In this document: positions 32,912 through 43,623 of the stretch, piece after piece
Position numbering within the stretch: the first letter of the stretch is position 1
Layout: each line of letters opens with the position of its first letter
NCBI GenBank assembly: GCA_037355855.1
Contig: CM074769.1
Location: 1,426,001-1,490,000, forward strand
Direction: 5' to 3'
Length of the DNA: 64,000 bases
DNA from: Pseudo-nitzschia pungens
Lineage: Eukaryota; Bacillariophyta; Bacillariophyceae; Bacillariales; Bacillariaceae
Notes under the pieces: generated by a model
The model's input: the letters and a program-made list of their open reading frames with translations, nothing else
Databases searched by the model: none
Told to the model about the DNA's origin: nothing
Program-made: the position numbers and the translations under genes

Positions 32912-35476
32912 ACACCGGGTTGTTGCTACTGGATACCACACCGGTCGCACGTTGTTGTGGCAGTTGATTGGGTTTAGCAGTAAACTTGCAACAGCGGCTT
33001 GAAGCCGAGGCGGTACGATTACAGCGGTTGATTTCTGTAGTCTTTCCTCGCGTTGAAGAATGCGGGGAGATAAAAAAGAGGCTCGATATATATAGTGTTA
33101 TATGCAATCCAGAACAAAACGGGTCTTTTGATTACGAATAATTCCTTGGAGCGAAAGATTGAAAGAAATGGATGGAATGTACACTACGATAACATTGATT
33201 CATTTTAGATCTAGATTTTTGCACGCTTTTCCGAAACCCAGCCTAGATATATCTGTACATTTGTGGATACATCCCTTCGAAGACATTGGTCTGCCACAAC
33301 GTACATAGCATAAAGCGAACGGTTCACTTGTGAAACCGGAGTCATGACGAGAAAGCAACCGTCATGCATCAAGACATCCTGCACTATTCAAATAAATAGT
33401 TGAACAACAATATTATGATGATAGTCGCAATGCCTTGTCCATCGGGAACCGATGGGAGACGTCGGAAGATGGCTGCGCTCTGGACAAACCGATGCCGGTG
33501 ATGGATGATTCATTCGCACCGTAAATTACCGTGCAATTTGTATCGGCAAGGTAAGTTAATTACCCTCCTCGTTGACATCACTGATACCTACCGGTAACTA
33601 TCATCCCTGCCGGTAACTACCGTACCAACAGAATTGGTTTCTTCGGTTTTCGGTTTCGAGTTCCCGTTCCCCGTTTTGATTTTTTCTTGGGCTTCTCGGA
33701 CTGACGTCGGAGGAAGAATCGTACGGTAGCAAGTGTAACATTATTTTCTACGAAGTAACGTACTGTAACGCACAAATTCCACTAAGATTACCATACATAC
33801 GATAATACTGATAATAGCCTACTACTACTAACATCACGAACCCCACCCCTAATCATCACGTAACATTACTTCGAATGTCATGAACCCTAGCTCTAGTGGT
33901 AGAGTACCGGTACTGTTCAATTACCGTAACAGTTACGTAGTAAGTTACCGGTAGTAATTAAATTAAAATACGGATAATTACTATCATTGCGAGTATGTGT
34001 ACGTACATACGGAGTGGTAAGGTATGGGGCATGTATGATTTCGATTGGGCCAAAGTCGAGTTTCGGGAGTTTTCTGGATGGTTTCCCTGGATCCCGGAAC
34101 GGGCTTATCAAACTGTGGTATGGAAGACCGACAAACCCACACTCGAAACAAGACTCCGATGATATTTTAATTATCATCATCTCCATCCCAAAAAAAAATA
34201 CGAAGTATGCAATAAAAACGAAGTAACTTACGTTCGAGCACCGAATGTTACCGTACATTTGCACACTGCTCCATAAGTTACCGCACGGTACTGTCTTCCG
34301 CACGACCAATACCAACAATAAGTAAGGTTTGCACAGCCTAACGTATTTCGTAAGATTCCCTCGTGGTTTTTCATCGACGGTTTCGGCGTGCCGTGAAACG
34401 AAACGAAAGTTCGAAGCACTCCTTCGTTCGAGTAAAATTCCATACCGTACAGTAACCTTACCTGGTTTTTAGTTTCGTTCCAACAACCGGTTCCCGCCAA
34501 GGTTCAAAAAATCACCAAAAATAATTACCAAAAAACCTACCGTATGCCATCCCATCCCATTCCCCGAAACCAATTGTAATCTCACCGATACTATTGCTGT
34601 ACAGTAACCTTACGGTATATTATCCCGTTCCCGTGAGCAGACACAAGACACCACCAGAGAGCACACGCACGGTTTCACGGATGTGACCCAGCTCCAAACC
34701 ACCAGGCATTGCGTTGTTTTATTATTTCTTCCGTTCCAAATTTCGTTCGAATCGTTGGTTGATTGATTGATTGATTGGTTTTCCATTCCGTCCCACGATC
34801 TTCCTTCCTTCCTTCCCTCCCTACCGCCGCGAATCAATCATCTCGATCCAGCAAGCAATCCATCAATCGAGTGTCTTTTTTTGTCGTCGCCGAGAGGTTT
34901 GAAAGAAAACATGTTTTAGGGGCGTTGTTGGTTGGAGTCCGAACAAGAACAATCGAAACGAATCAACAATCAAATTGCGTTGCGTCGCGTCGAGTTGAGT
35001 TGAGTTGAGTTGGATCGAGTTGAGTTGAGCCGCATCAGGTTGAGCCAGATCCATCCACCCATCCATTTCCGTCGGCCATCGAGTGATCGACAAAAGCCAA
35101 CCTCGTTCGTTCTCACAACACAACGCGGCACAATCCAACACCGGTCCAAAACAAAACGAAACGCAACGAATCCGAGGCCCGGATCAATCCGTCGATCCAT
35201 CCATTCACCCATCCATTCACCCATCCATCGATCCATCCATCCATATCTATCCCCACCGACGAGCAGGAAACAACACGAAACGACACGACACGAACCGAAC
35301 CGAGCATCCCAACCCTGGAATTTCCGTCTCTGCCACACGCGCACCGAATTCGCTCGCGAGCTCGATCCCCGGCAGAGAATCATCCCACCGATACGGTAAT
35401 TACCGCACTCCTAACCAACACAATACTCCTCATTCCTTGTTCTACGGTAAATTACTTGCACCACAAACCAGAAACC
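32912..35476. other. Intergenic DNA rich in short repeats
   Basis: No gene supported; a 133-codon minus frame at 33917-34318 looks random. It contains TAACCTTA at 34453 and 34605, many TACCGGTA/GTAATTAC tracts (33580-33960), and simple repeats from 34750 on. Confidence 0.5.
34984..35249 (+). repeat. Simple repeats upstream of the SnoaL-like gene
   Basis: A GAGTT pentamer run (about 34990-35035) is followed by ATCCATTCACCC/ATCCATCC repeats (about 35195-35249). Their presence keeps several meaningless frames open on both strands. Confidence 0.8.
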
Positions 35477-37960
35477 ATGGGCCTCTTTGGACGAAAGAAG
35501 AAATCCCCGGGCGGGGGGAGTCCCGGTTCCGGATCCCGGTCCTCCCAGGAGCAGGCCCGGGGTCGGTCGCCAACGGGAAAATCGTCCAAAGCAAGCGCCA
35601 GCGCCAGCGCGAGCGCCAACCCAAAGCCCAGCGCCAAGGCGGGGAGAAACCTTTCCCACGAAGTCTCCATGTATTCGAAATTCAGCGATCCCTATTTCGA
35701 CGCCTCGGACGACGACGCCGAGATGGAAGCCATGACGGCCATTCCGGAGGCCGATTACCTCCGGGAAAAGGCCAATGGCACTACCAATTACAATATCCAC
35801 AACAAGAACAGCAACAGCAACAGCAACAATCCTACCGATCACAAAAACAACAAACAACCGACCCGCCCGGGGGCCTCCCAGCCGCAGAAGCAACCCCACC
35901 AGCCGCGACCGAAATCGCCGCACCACCATCCGCAACACCAACTCCAGCACCAACACCAACTCCAGCACCAGCACCAGCACCAGCACCAGCACCAGCTGCA
36001 GCTGCAGCAGCGGATGCGGCGCGGCAAGAAACCCGGGGTTCCCCCCGGACAGGTGTACGAGAGAGCCGTCTCCCCGGTGAGCTACGTGAACGTGGACAAG
36101 TACTACCAGGACGCGTCTCCGTCCTTTCACGCCAGCTACAAGAATCTGCACGCGGAACACGCGGCGCAGAACAACCAGCACAACCACAACCCCAACGATA
36201 ACAGTAACAGTAACAGTAACAGTAACAATGACGATGACGATGACCACGACGACGACATTCGGAGCGAGGACGGCGACTACGAACTGTCCGCAGCGAGGGA
36301 ACCGCCGGGCGCTGTGCCGAGTCGCAAGCAACAACAATTGCAGCAGCAGCAGCAATTGCAGCAGCAGCAACAGCAACAGCAGCAGCACCACCAGTATCAG
36401 TACCAACACCACCCGAACCTTCCTCCGAAGCGCGCCCAGGGCGCCGCGACGCCCCGATCCGGCGCAACGACGCCCCGTTCCGGCGCCGCGACGCCGAGGT
36501 CCTCGCGGAGCGTGAGCAGCTCCGCGAGCCACAAATCGTATTCGAACAAGGCCGTTTTCAATCCGCACTCGAATTCGAATTCGAATTCGAATTCGACGAC
36601 CGCCCTTCCGAATTATTCCAATTCGAATTCCAATTCCAATTCGCGCTCGTATTCGCACTCCAATTCGAGTTCGAACGTTGCCCTCTTTGATCCGCATTCG
36701 AATTCCAATACCGAGTCGCATTCGCGGTCGAACACCGCCCAGTTCGATCCGCATTCCAATTCCAATACCGAGTCGCATTCGCGTTCCAATGCCCATTTGC
36801 ATTCGAATCATCACCATTCGAATCACAATCAGAATCAGAATCATCACAATCATCATCAGAATCATCATCATCCGAAACCGCGCGGGGCAAGGGACGGAAG
36901 CAGCAGCGCCCGGAGCCACGGAAGCAGCAGCGCCGCCCACAGCGCGAACAGCGGCCGCAGCAAGAACAGCACGGGGACCTCCCAGAGGGGAAACACCTCG
37001 ACCCCGCAAGGGCAAGCGCAAGGGCAAGTTCAATCGCAATCGCAAGCGCAAGCGCAAGTTCAATCGCAAGCGCGACCAAAGCAGCAGCATCAGCATCAGC
37101 ATCCACATCCGCATCATCAAAAGCAGCAGCAGCAGCAGCAGCATCAGCAGCTTCATCATCAGCAGCAGTATCAGCAGCAGCATCAGCATCAGCAGCATCC
37201 ACCGCAAACACCACAACAACAATCGCGTTCCGCGGCGGTCCCCGCCAAGAAAAAGATTTCTCCCGCCGGAACCCTTGCCAAGAGGGTCATCGAGCAGCAG
37301 CAACAAGAAATCATGGAAATCCAGGAGCAGCAGCTCGCTCTCCTCCGGCAGCAGTCGTCGGAGCACAAGGATTGGCACAACGGTCAGCAGCACCAGCAGC
37401 AGCAACACCAAACCAGTCCCGCTGCTCCTTCGGCTGCTGCGTCGCCGTCGACCGGTCTCCCCGAACCACCCGACCTCAACGAGACCACCCGGGACCTGGT
37501 CAAGACCTTTATCGGAGAGATCTGGAACCGCGGCGAGATCCAGACCATCGCGAGGGTCTGCTCCCCCCGCCTCCGCTTCAACAGCGAGAACGGCCTCGAA
37601 AAGGTCGGCCACCAGGGATTCTCGACCATGGTCCTGTCGGTCCGGAGTGCCCTCGACGACTATCACTGCGAGATCCACTCCATGGTGGTGGAGGGACGCA
37701 AGTGCTTCTGCCGGCTCCGGTTCACCGGAAAGCACGTCGGGACGCTCCTGGGCTATCCGGCCACCCACAGGCTGGTCTCGTGGACGGGGGCGTCGGAATT
37801 CACCGTTTGTCCCAACCGGCATTTGATCCTCAAGGTGTGGGAGCTCGGGGACATCAAGACGCTGGAGAAGCAGCTGCAGGGCGATCCGCAGACCCAGACG
37901 CTTTCGCAGGCGCGGGCGCTGTCGCATTCGAATCCGCAGCGGCCGCGGCACGAATCCTGA
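35477..37960 (+). CDS. SnoaL-like (NTF2-fold) domain protein with a very long low-complexity N-terminus
   Basis: 827 residues in one exon. The start at MGLFGRKKKSPGG has a good context (AAACCATGG); an in-frame Met seven codons earlier is less likely. Residues about 1-665 are almost all low complexity: Gly/Ser, HQ runs, SN and HSNSN repeats, poly-Gln, and a threefold GAxTPRSG repeat near 327-345. Residues about 668-804 form a SnoaL-like domain: TRDLVKTFIGEIWNRGEIQT, HQGFSTMVLSVRSAL, FCRLRFTGKHVGTLLGYPAT and LKVWELGDIKTLEKQL. This is the arrangement of polyketide-cyclase-like or ester-cyclase proteins. The His/Asp catalytic residues of true cyclases are not obvious, so a binding role is as likely. 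A YFDASDDDAEMEAM stretch near 75-87 is acidic. Confidence 0.8.
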   Translation: MGLFGRKKKSPGGGSPGSGSRSSQEQARGRSPTGKSSKASASASASANPKPSAKAGRNLSHEVSMYSKFSDPYFDASDDDAEMEAMTAIPEADYLREKANGTTNYNIHNKNSNSNSNNPTDHKNNKQPTRPGASQPQKQPHQPRPKSPHHHPQHQLQHQHQLQHQHQHQHQHQLQLQQRMRRGKKPGVPPGQVYERAVSPVSYVNVDKYYQDASPSFHASYKNLHAEHAAQNNQHNHNPNDNSNSNSNSNNDDDDDHDDDIRSEDGDYELSAAREPPGAVPSRKQQQLQQQQQLQQQQQQQQQHHQYQYQHHPNLPPKRAQGAATPRSGATTPRSGAATPRSSRSVSSSASHKSYSNKAVFNPHSNSNSNSNSTTALPNYSNSNSNSNSRSYSHSNSSSNVALFDPHSNSNTESHSRSNTAQFDPHSNSNTESHSRSNAHLHSNHHHSNHNQNQNHHNHHQNHHHPKPRGARDGSSSARSHGSSSAAHSANSGRSKNSTGTSQRGNTSTPQGQAQGQVQSQSQAQAQVQSQARPKQQHQHQHPHPHHQKQQQQQQHQQLHHQQQYQQQHQHQQHPPQTPQQQSRSAAVPAKKKISPAGTLAKRVIEQQQQEIMEIQEQQLALLRQQSSEHKDWHNGQQHQQQQHQTSPAAPSAAASPSTGLPEPPDLNETTRDLVKTFIGEIWNRGEIQTIARVCSPRLRFNSENGLEKVGHQGFSTMVLSVRSALDDYHCEIHSMVVEGRKCFCRLRFTGKHVGTLLGYPATHRLVSWTGASEFTVCPNRHLILKVWELGDIKTLEKQLQGDPQTQTLSQARALSHSNPQRPRHES

Positions 37961-38872
37961 GAGGCTGCTAGTTCGAGTTCGAGTTCGAGATCGAGTTCGA
38001 GTCGGCCCGTGGGGTTTGGGGACGAGGAAGGAATGGAATGGAATGGAATGTATACCGTAGAAACAATGGTTTTGATACGGAGTGCTGTGCGTGCATTGCA
38101 CATTCTGATGCCCGGTTGCTTCCGAGGGAATTCGCGCAACGAAACCGATGTCTTCCGGGTCGGAACGAAAGCACGAACACGTCGGTCGGGTGGAGGGGGC
38201 AGGAAGATAGTGGATGGACATGCATTCATGCATGCATGCATGCATGCGTGTATGCGTGTATGCGTGTATGCACGCATGTACGTTCTGCTCCTTCCGCATG
38301 GAATTCATTCACTTCCCGATCAACTGCCCTTCGCGGAGACGCAATTCTCTCTGGAAAGAAACATTGAACTATCTGCCTGTTGCCGTGACTTTCAAAAGAG
38401 CAATGCGAACAATAAGTGTTTCGATCAATAAATAATAATTATAGCAAGTGAATAATAGTGTTCTAGATAAATATCACCAGAGTTGAACAGAAGCCATGCT
38501 CTCTGTATTCATACATGCTTCCGCGTTTCCCCGATTTCCGAGACTTCAACGGTTGGAGAAGAGCGGCACAAAACTGTTGACCGGCCACAGAAGCACGAAG
38601 AAGAGAATGAGGGACGAATCTAGAACAAGAGTGCAAGACTTTTTGGAGGCTACCAGGACCAAATCAACCACTGCGCCTGCAGGGAGGCAGCTTCCTGATG
38701 GTGACTTCCGCTCTACGATATGTTGTGGGCCGGTGTGTTGTTGTAAAAGATGCATTCTTGAAGAGTAAATAGCTAGCTAGGTGTTTTGTTTTGTGCTTTT
38801 CTGGTCCCATTCGTTTCGTTGTCTGTCCAACCAAACGACAAGGATGGAATCCCGCGTTGTTGCTTGCGGTCT
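37961..38872. other. Intergenic DNA between convergent genes
   Basis: Starts with a GAGTTC run (37971-38001) and contains a CATG-rich microsatellite at 38219-38280 (ATGC then GTGTATGC). A 90-codon plus frame (38496-38768) has no support. Confidence 0.5.
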
Positions 38873-40282
38873 CTACTTTTTCCCATTGCCGCTCTGCGTC
38901 TTTTGGAAATCCTTCATTTCCTTGGCAGCGGCGGATTGCGCGGTCCCCTGTTTCCTGTTCTTGCGCTTCTTGTTCCTGGCCTTTCGGGCCGCAACGGCGG
39001 CCAGGGCGGCCGCATCGACTCCTACCGGCTCGTCGTTCCTGCTGTTGTTGGCATTCTGGTTGTTGTTCTCGTCCCCAGCGGGGGGTTCGGCAACCGTCTC
39101 GGTCGTTTTCTTCTTGTTTTTCTTTTTCTTCTTTTTGTTGCGCGTTGTCACGGTGGGTGGTGGGGTGACCTCGTCCCCCTTTTGCGCGGCGGGCACCGAG
39201 GTGGATGCCGCCTCTTCCTCAGCCGGTGTGGAAGGAACCTCGTTGTTCTCGGGTTCCTCCCCCACGGTTTCTCCCTCTGGCGATGCCTCTTCCTCGGCTG
39301 GTGTGGAGGGAACCTCTTTGTTCTCGGGTTGCTCCTCGATAACTTTGGCGTCTGTCTCCACCTGGGCTGGCGCAGAAGCAGAGGCTTCGTCCGAGGGTTG
39401 CTCCTCGGTTGTTTTGGCCTCTAACTCTGGTGCTGTATCCGGTGTTGCCTCCTCCTCTTCTGGTGCGGGACTAGGGATTTCTTCGGTCTCGGGTTGCTCG
39501 TCGGCGTTGTCCATCTCTGTCTCTGTTTCTTTCGCTGCGTCGGCTTGCGTTGGCGGGAGATCTTCCGTTTCGGCTTGCATCTCGACCACAGGAGCAACGT
39601 CTCGTGCCGTCTCTTCCTCGTCGGATTTCGCAGGAATCTCTTCCGTTTCAACCTGTTCCTCCTCAACGGCACCGGCTATTCCGTCCGCCGCAGGTTCGGT
39701 TTCGGATGGTGTTGGTGGAAGTTCTTCCGTTTCGATCTGGTCCTCGACAGCGTCTTCGACGGGGTCTTCCACTGCCGCCGCGTCTTCCTCGACGGGGCTT
39801 GGTGCCGATCGAGGGGCTTCCTCCTCGACTTGCTGCTGCGCGGAAGCATCGGCGTCGGCATCTGCATCGGAAACAGCGTCGACGTCGGAAATGGCTTCTG
39901 GCTCTTCCGCGAGAGGTGCCGATGATTCCGTCGGTTCCTCCGGAGTCTCAGCGGCCTCATCGACAACCGCCGGTGATGTTGTCGTTGTCGTGGTCGTCGC
40001 TTCCGTTACGGCTTCCTTGGGCTCGGCAATCTCTGCGGCGGCGTTGGTCGCTTCCATGTCGCTGGTGAGATTAGTTGCTGGAACTTTCTTTTCCCCAATC
40101 TCTGCCGGTTTCTCGATTGGCTCTGGATCGCTCTTGCCGCTGCCGCTGCCGCTGTTACTGGTTCTGGCTTTGTCGCTGCCACTTTCGTTGTCGCTGCGAG
40201 AGAGCAAGGCATAGACGGTCGCCGCAACTGCTAGGGTGGCACCCGCTACCAGAAGGAGGATGCTGCTTTTGCTGGAAGACAT
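38873..40282 (-). CDS. Membrane-anchored acidic-repeat protein (unknown)
   Basis: 469 residues from Met 40282 (MSSSKSSILLLV); the frame extends 28 codons further upstream but without a helix. Residues about 7-27 are a membrane anchor with no clear cleavage site. After a Ser/Gly linker comes a long Glu/Ala/Thr/Pro region with related repeats of about 20-25 residues. Examples are VEEEQVETEEIPAKSDEEE, DEQPETEEIPSPAPEEEEAT, EEQPENKEVPSTPAEEEA and EEPENNEVPSTPAEEEA. Near the C-terminus are KKKKKKNKKK (about 400) and a basic end (RKARNKKRKNRKQG). An acidic stalk followed by a basic tail on an endomembrane anchor is seen here. No enzyme domain is visible. Confidence 0.75.
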   Translation of the reverse strand: MSSSKSSILLLVAGATLAVAATVYALLSRSDNESGSDKARTSNSGSGSGKSDPEPIEKPAEIGEKKVPATNLTSDMEATNAAAEIAEPKEAVTEATTTTTTTSPAVVDEAAETPEEPTESSAPLAEEPEAISDVDAVSDADADADASAQQQVEEEAPRSAPSPVEEDAAAVEDPVEDAVEDQIETEELPPTPSETEPAADGIAGAVEEEQVETEEIPAKSDEEETARDVAPVVEMQAETEDLPPTQADAAKETETEMDNADEQPETEEIPSPAPEEEEATPDTAPELEAKTTEEQPSDEASASAPAQVETDAKVIEEQPENKEVPSTPAEEEASPEGETVGEEPENNEVPSTPAEEEAASTSVPAAQKGDEVTPPPTVTTRNKKKKKKNKKKTTETVAEPPAGDENNNQNANNSRNDEPVGVDAAALAAVAARKARNKKRKNRKQGTAQSAAAKEMKDFQKTQSGNGKK

Positions 40283-41546
40283 GGCGAGGATTTGCTTGCT
40301 TTCGGTATCTTGGTTTCTTCTGGGTTTGGCGGTGGGGTCTCCGACGGGATCTTTGACGCGAATCAACGTAGCTAAGTGACTACGCTGTAAACCTTACGAA
40401 GTACAGTAGCTTGTAGGCCATTTGCAATTGCAAACTGGATCACAATTTCGACGGTTCTTGGTCAAAATCGATACAGTACAGTTGCCTTACGTAATAATGA
40501 ATGATGTACGAAGTAAGCCTTAAGACTTACTTCGTATTCAGCATTTAGCGAGGATTTGATTGGGGATTGGAAGATCGCACTCGATAACGTACTTGTACTA
40601 CTAACCTTAGTTGTAACTTTCTCAAAGTAAAGCTCGAAATGAACGAAAAGACGGCATTCTTGTGGTTGGAAATGAATGATCGTCCAATGATTTTGAATTC
40701 GATCTCTCGAAAACCTCCACTCGTGATTGATTAAGATGCGTTGGCGGGATTGATTCGACGACAAAAGAGGATGGTGTTGCAACGTTATGGTAAGGTTGTA
40801 GGTAACCCCGAAACAAGATCTTCCGATCGGCACCTACGAGAGTGACCAAGAACGAGCACGTATGTACCTGTAGTAATTACCGGTAGCAATATTTTAATAA
40901 AACAACGACAAGTACCGTAAGGTTTACCGTTAAGGTTACTGGAATACCGGTAGAATACGTGCATTCCCTGTCCCGACTGTGTCACAGCATCAATCCGGAG
41001 GGTTTTGAGACCAATATTATGAAACCGTACGGTACATATCACATCGGACAACGATCAGAGAGAAGAAACAGTGGGGTGGTGTCGAAGCAGGAGCTTGCAA
41101 ATCCTCCGTTCGAGGTGATTTGCCACGCATCCTTCGACAGACTTCATGATGATTCGACAGAGATCACTTGGAATCAACAAAACAGCATTACTGCTTTGAC
41201 GAGTCAAAAATATGGTCTCATGGATCATCCGCATCCGGAGCTCCACAACTTCTGTTATGATTCATTGCCCTTCCATTTTTATCGTGTGTCGTACCCATGC
41301 ACAAAAAATAATACGAACACTATTTACTAATGTACTACACGTACAGGAGTATCGACGAAGCCCGCACATATGAATGCACCCATCCATTGCGATAGTCGTT
41401 AGTTTCTAAAAATTAGTCTACAATTCTGTGATACCGTTTCATCGACTCGTTGTGGTTTTGTGTGGTTGCGGCACCATTCACTCACTCGCTCACTTTGTCG
41501 GTTGCGTGTAGTCACTCACTCACTCACTGACTTACTTCTGTCCTAA
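40283..41546. other. Intergenic DNA between a promoter and a convergent 3' end
   Basis: Contains TAACCTTA/TAAGGTTA at 40602 and 40931. The simple repeat CACTCACTCACTCACTGACT lies at about 41512. Frames of up to 123 codons on both strands look random. Confidence 0.5.
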
Positions 41547-42200
41547 TTACATCCCACCGGCCAAAAATTGATCTCTCGCTTGGCGAAAGGCCTGTCCGAG
41601 CGTCATGTCTCCCGCGGTAACACCCGCGGGCAATCCCGGTGTTTGCGGCTGTCCCGACATGCCTCCCATGTCATGGGTCTCCTCGTCCCGGAGCAGGACC
41701 GCGGACGACAGCTTGGTTCCGTCCGTTTCCAGCACGATTCCTCCGTCGCAGTGTTCGTCAATCAACAAAAAGACCAGCTCGAGGTTGTCCAGGACCATGG
41801 TTCGCTCGGTCGTTCCTCCCATGAGCTGCGAGAGGGCGTCGTACATGCCCTCGCACAGGTGCGCCAGGACCAGCTCGGATTCGTTGGACGGAGCAATGTG
41901 GACGATCCGGACGTCCCCGCTGCCGCCCTGCGAGGATCCGCCGCAAAAGACGACCGTCTTGCCCCGGACACTGACCACCTCGGCGGCGTCGGGCCGCGCC
42001 ACGATGCCTCCAATCTTTTGCTGGATTTCCTTTTCGAAATTGTAACGGGTCTCTTCTCGCGAGTGCCCTTCGTCCGCGGTCTTTAGAAAGTCCCCGTAGT
42101 ATTTCCCCGCCAATCGATCGCCGTCGCTTCCCAGGACCAGGATGGCATCGACTTTTGGCATCAGCGGCGCGAGTTGCTGGCGAAAAGCAACGCAAGGCAA
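41547..42200 (-). CDS. COPZ: Coatomer subunit zeta
   Basis: 217 residues, longer than the usual 170-180. The longin-type fold is clear: PKVDAILVLGSDGDRLAGKY matches the family's first strands, then FEKEIQQKIGG, VFCGGSSQGGSGDVRIVHIA, LAHLCEGMYDALSQLMGG and LDNLELVFLLIDEHCDGGIV. Zeta pairs with gamma in the COPI coat that forms retrograde Golgi-to-ER vesicles. The frame begins MPCVAFRQQLAPLMPKVD. Met14 (42161) is an equally good start, and an upstream exon ending near TTTCGCCAG cannot be excluded. The C-terminal extension (HDMGGMSGQPQTPGLPAG) after the core is Gly/Pro-rich and not usual for the family. Confidence 0.88.
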   Translation of the reverse strand: MPCVAFRQQLAPLMPKVDAILVLGSDGDRLAGKYYGDFLKTADEGHSREETRYNFEKEIQQKIGGIVARPDAAEVVSVRGKTVVFCGGSSQGGSGDVRIVHIAPSNESELVLAHLCEGMYDALSQLMGGTTERTMVLDNLELVFLLIDEHCDGGIVLETDGTKLSSAVLLRDEETHDMGGMSGQPQTPGLPAGVTAGDMTLGQAFRQARDQFLAGGM

Positions 42201-43623
42201 CGCGAGGATAGTAGTAAAACATTAATTGTCGATTTTGGTTTGTTTCCGATATGGGTCATTTCGGGTAATGAATTGTCGCATCAATCAATGTCCAGAAAGA
42301 GTGGCACCCCGCATGCATTCAAATTCACAACAGCCATCGTGCCAATGCCAAACCAGTACATTGATTTCGTCATTGAGATGATGACCCGGTTATTTTCGTG
42401 TCGATCGTCGTTGCACCGGTTTCCCACGGATTGCAAGAAACCAAGTCGGTTCGTTCCGCAAAAACGAAAACGCAAATCAACGGAGGAGGGGAAGGAAGAG
42501 ACGTCGGTAAGATCTTGGAATGATTGGAGTGGGCACATCGTACAAAAGCAAGAATCTTTGGTTCGAGGGTTCGACAATGGCGACGACGCTGACAAGATAG
42601 TTTTTGTTTCTTTTTGGGCAGTCTCCGATGGATCGTGTTTGGAAAATATCGGTTGCAAAGCTCGATTATAGTTCGGATTCCAGATTCCGTCCAATTGGGC
42701 AACAAAACACCAGGGTCAATAGAATCCTCGACTTCTTTGATTCATTTTATTGTGACTCGTGACTCCGGTAACAACACTAATTTTCCCTTTTGGCAGACGC
42801 AATGCCGACGGGGACACCTCCTCGTCGTTGCTGTCTTCACCTTCACCATTGTCGATTGCTTCCACCATCGATGAATGATTCAGATACATACCATATTGAA
42901 ATTGTAATTGGTTTCGTAGAACAAAGTTGGATTTTGTAGACGATACTGAACGAGCTTGTGTCACATCAACGGAGTTGTTGCGGCACGGAGTGAGGATTTC
43001 ACCAACAAAGAATGACCCGATTGCTTTTCTTGTTTGTTTCGTGAGTGTCTTTCGAACCACAATGAGAATGAATAATAGCCTTGATTATTGATTAGCCTTA
43101 ATCCTATTATTATTCCAACATCTGTTGTTTGGTTTTTGTACGGTCCTTATGCATAACCTTACTGCATAAGATTACGCAAGCATAACTTTACTTGTACTCG
43201 TACATAGATTACATATTACATACGAGTAGTACCGTACGTACGTACCGAAGGAATGATTGAATCTCAAAATCAATCACCTCGTTTGGTTTACTTTATGATT
43301 GATTGATTGATTCATTCGATCGGACACCAGATGAACAAGAACATCATGGGCAGAAAAGCTGAAAGAAAAACGGTACGAACACTCAAAACTCAAAGATACA
43401 ACAACGAACAACGAGCAACGACACTGAAGGACCCAAAATCACATCTTCCGTACCAGAATAGGGGAAGGATCATCGGCACGAGTTACGAGTCCGATACTCT
43501 TTCCAATAGGATTTGGCACCACTCGAGTTGTCGTTCCGAAGGCTCATCCTTTTTTCTCTGGTTGCTGGCTGTTGTCGTTAGCGGTTGTTGTCACTCCTGA
43601 CACGGTGCGAAAGTCGGTCTACC
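42201..43623. other. Intergenic DNA between divergent genes
   Basis: Lies between the COPZ and NPRL3-like starts. TAACCTTA occurs at 43154. A 114-codon minus frame (42716-43060) has no recognisable features. GATTGATTGATTGATTCATT lies at about 43300. Confidence 0.5.

Noticed and set aside
35411..38308. 965-codon minus-strand frame over the SnoaL-like gene
   Set aside because: Open only because the sense strand is built of triplet repeats; the Leu/Val/Arg runs are their reverse complement. The SnoaL domain fixes the plus strand.
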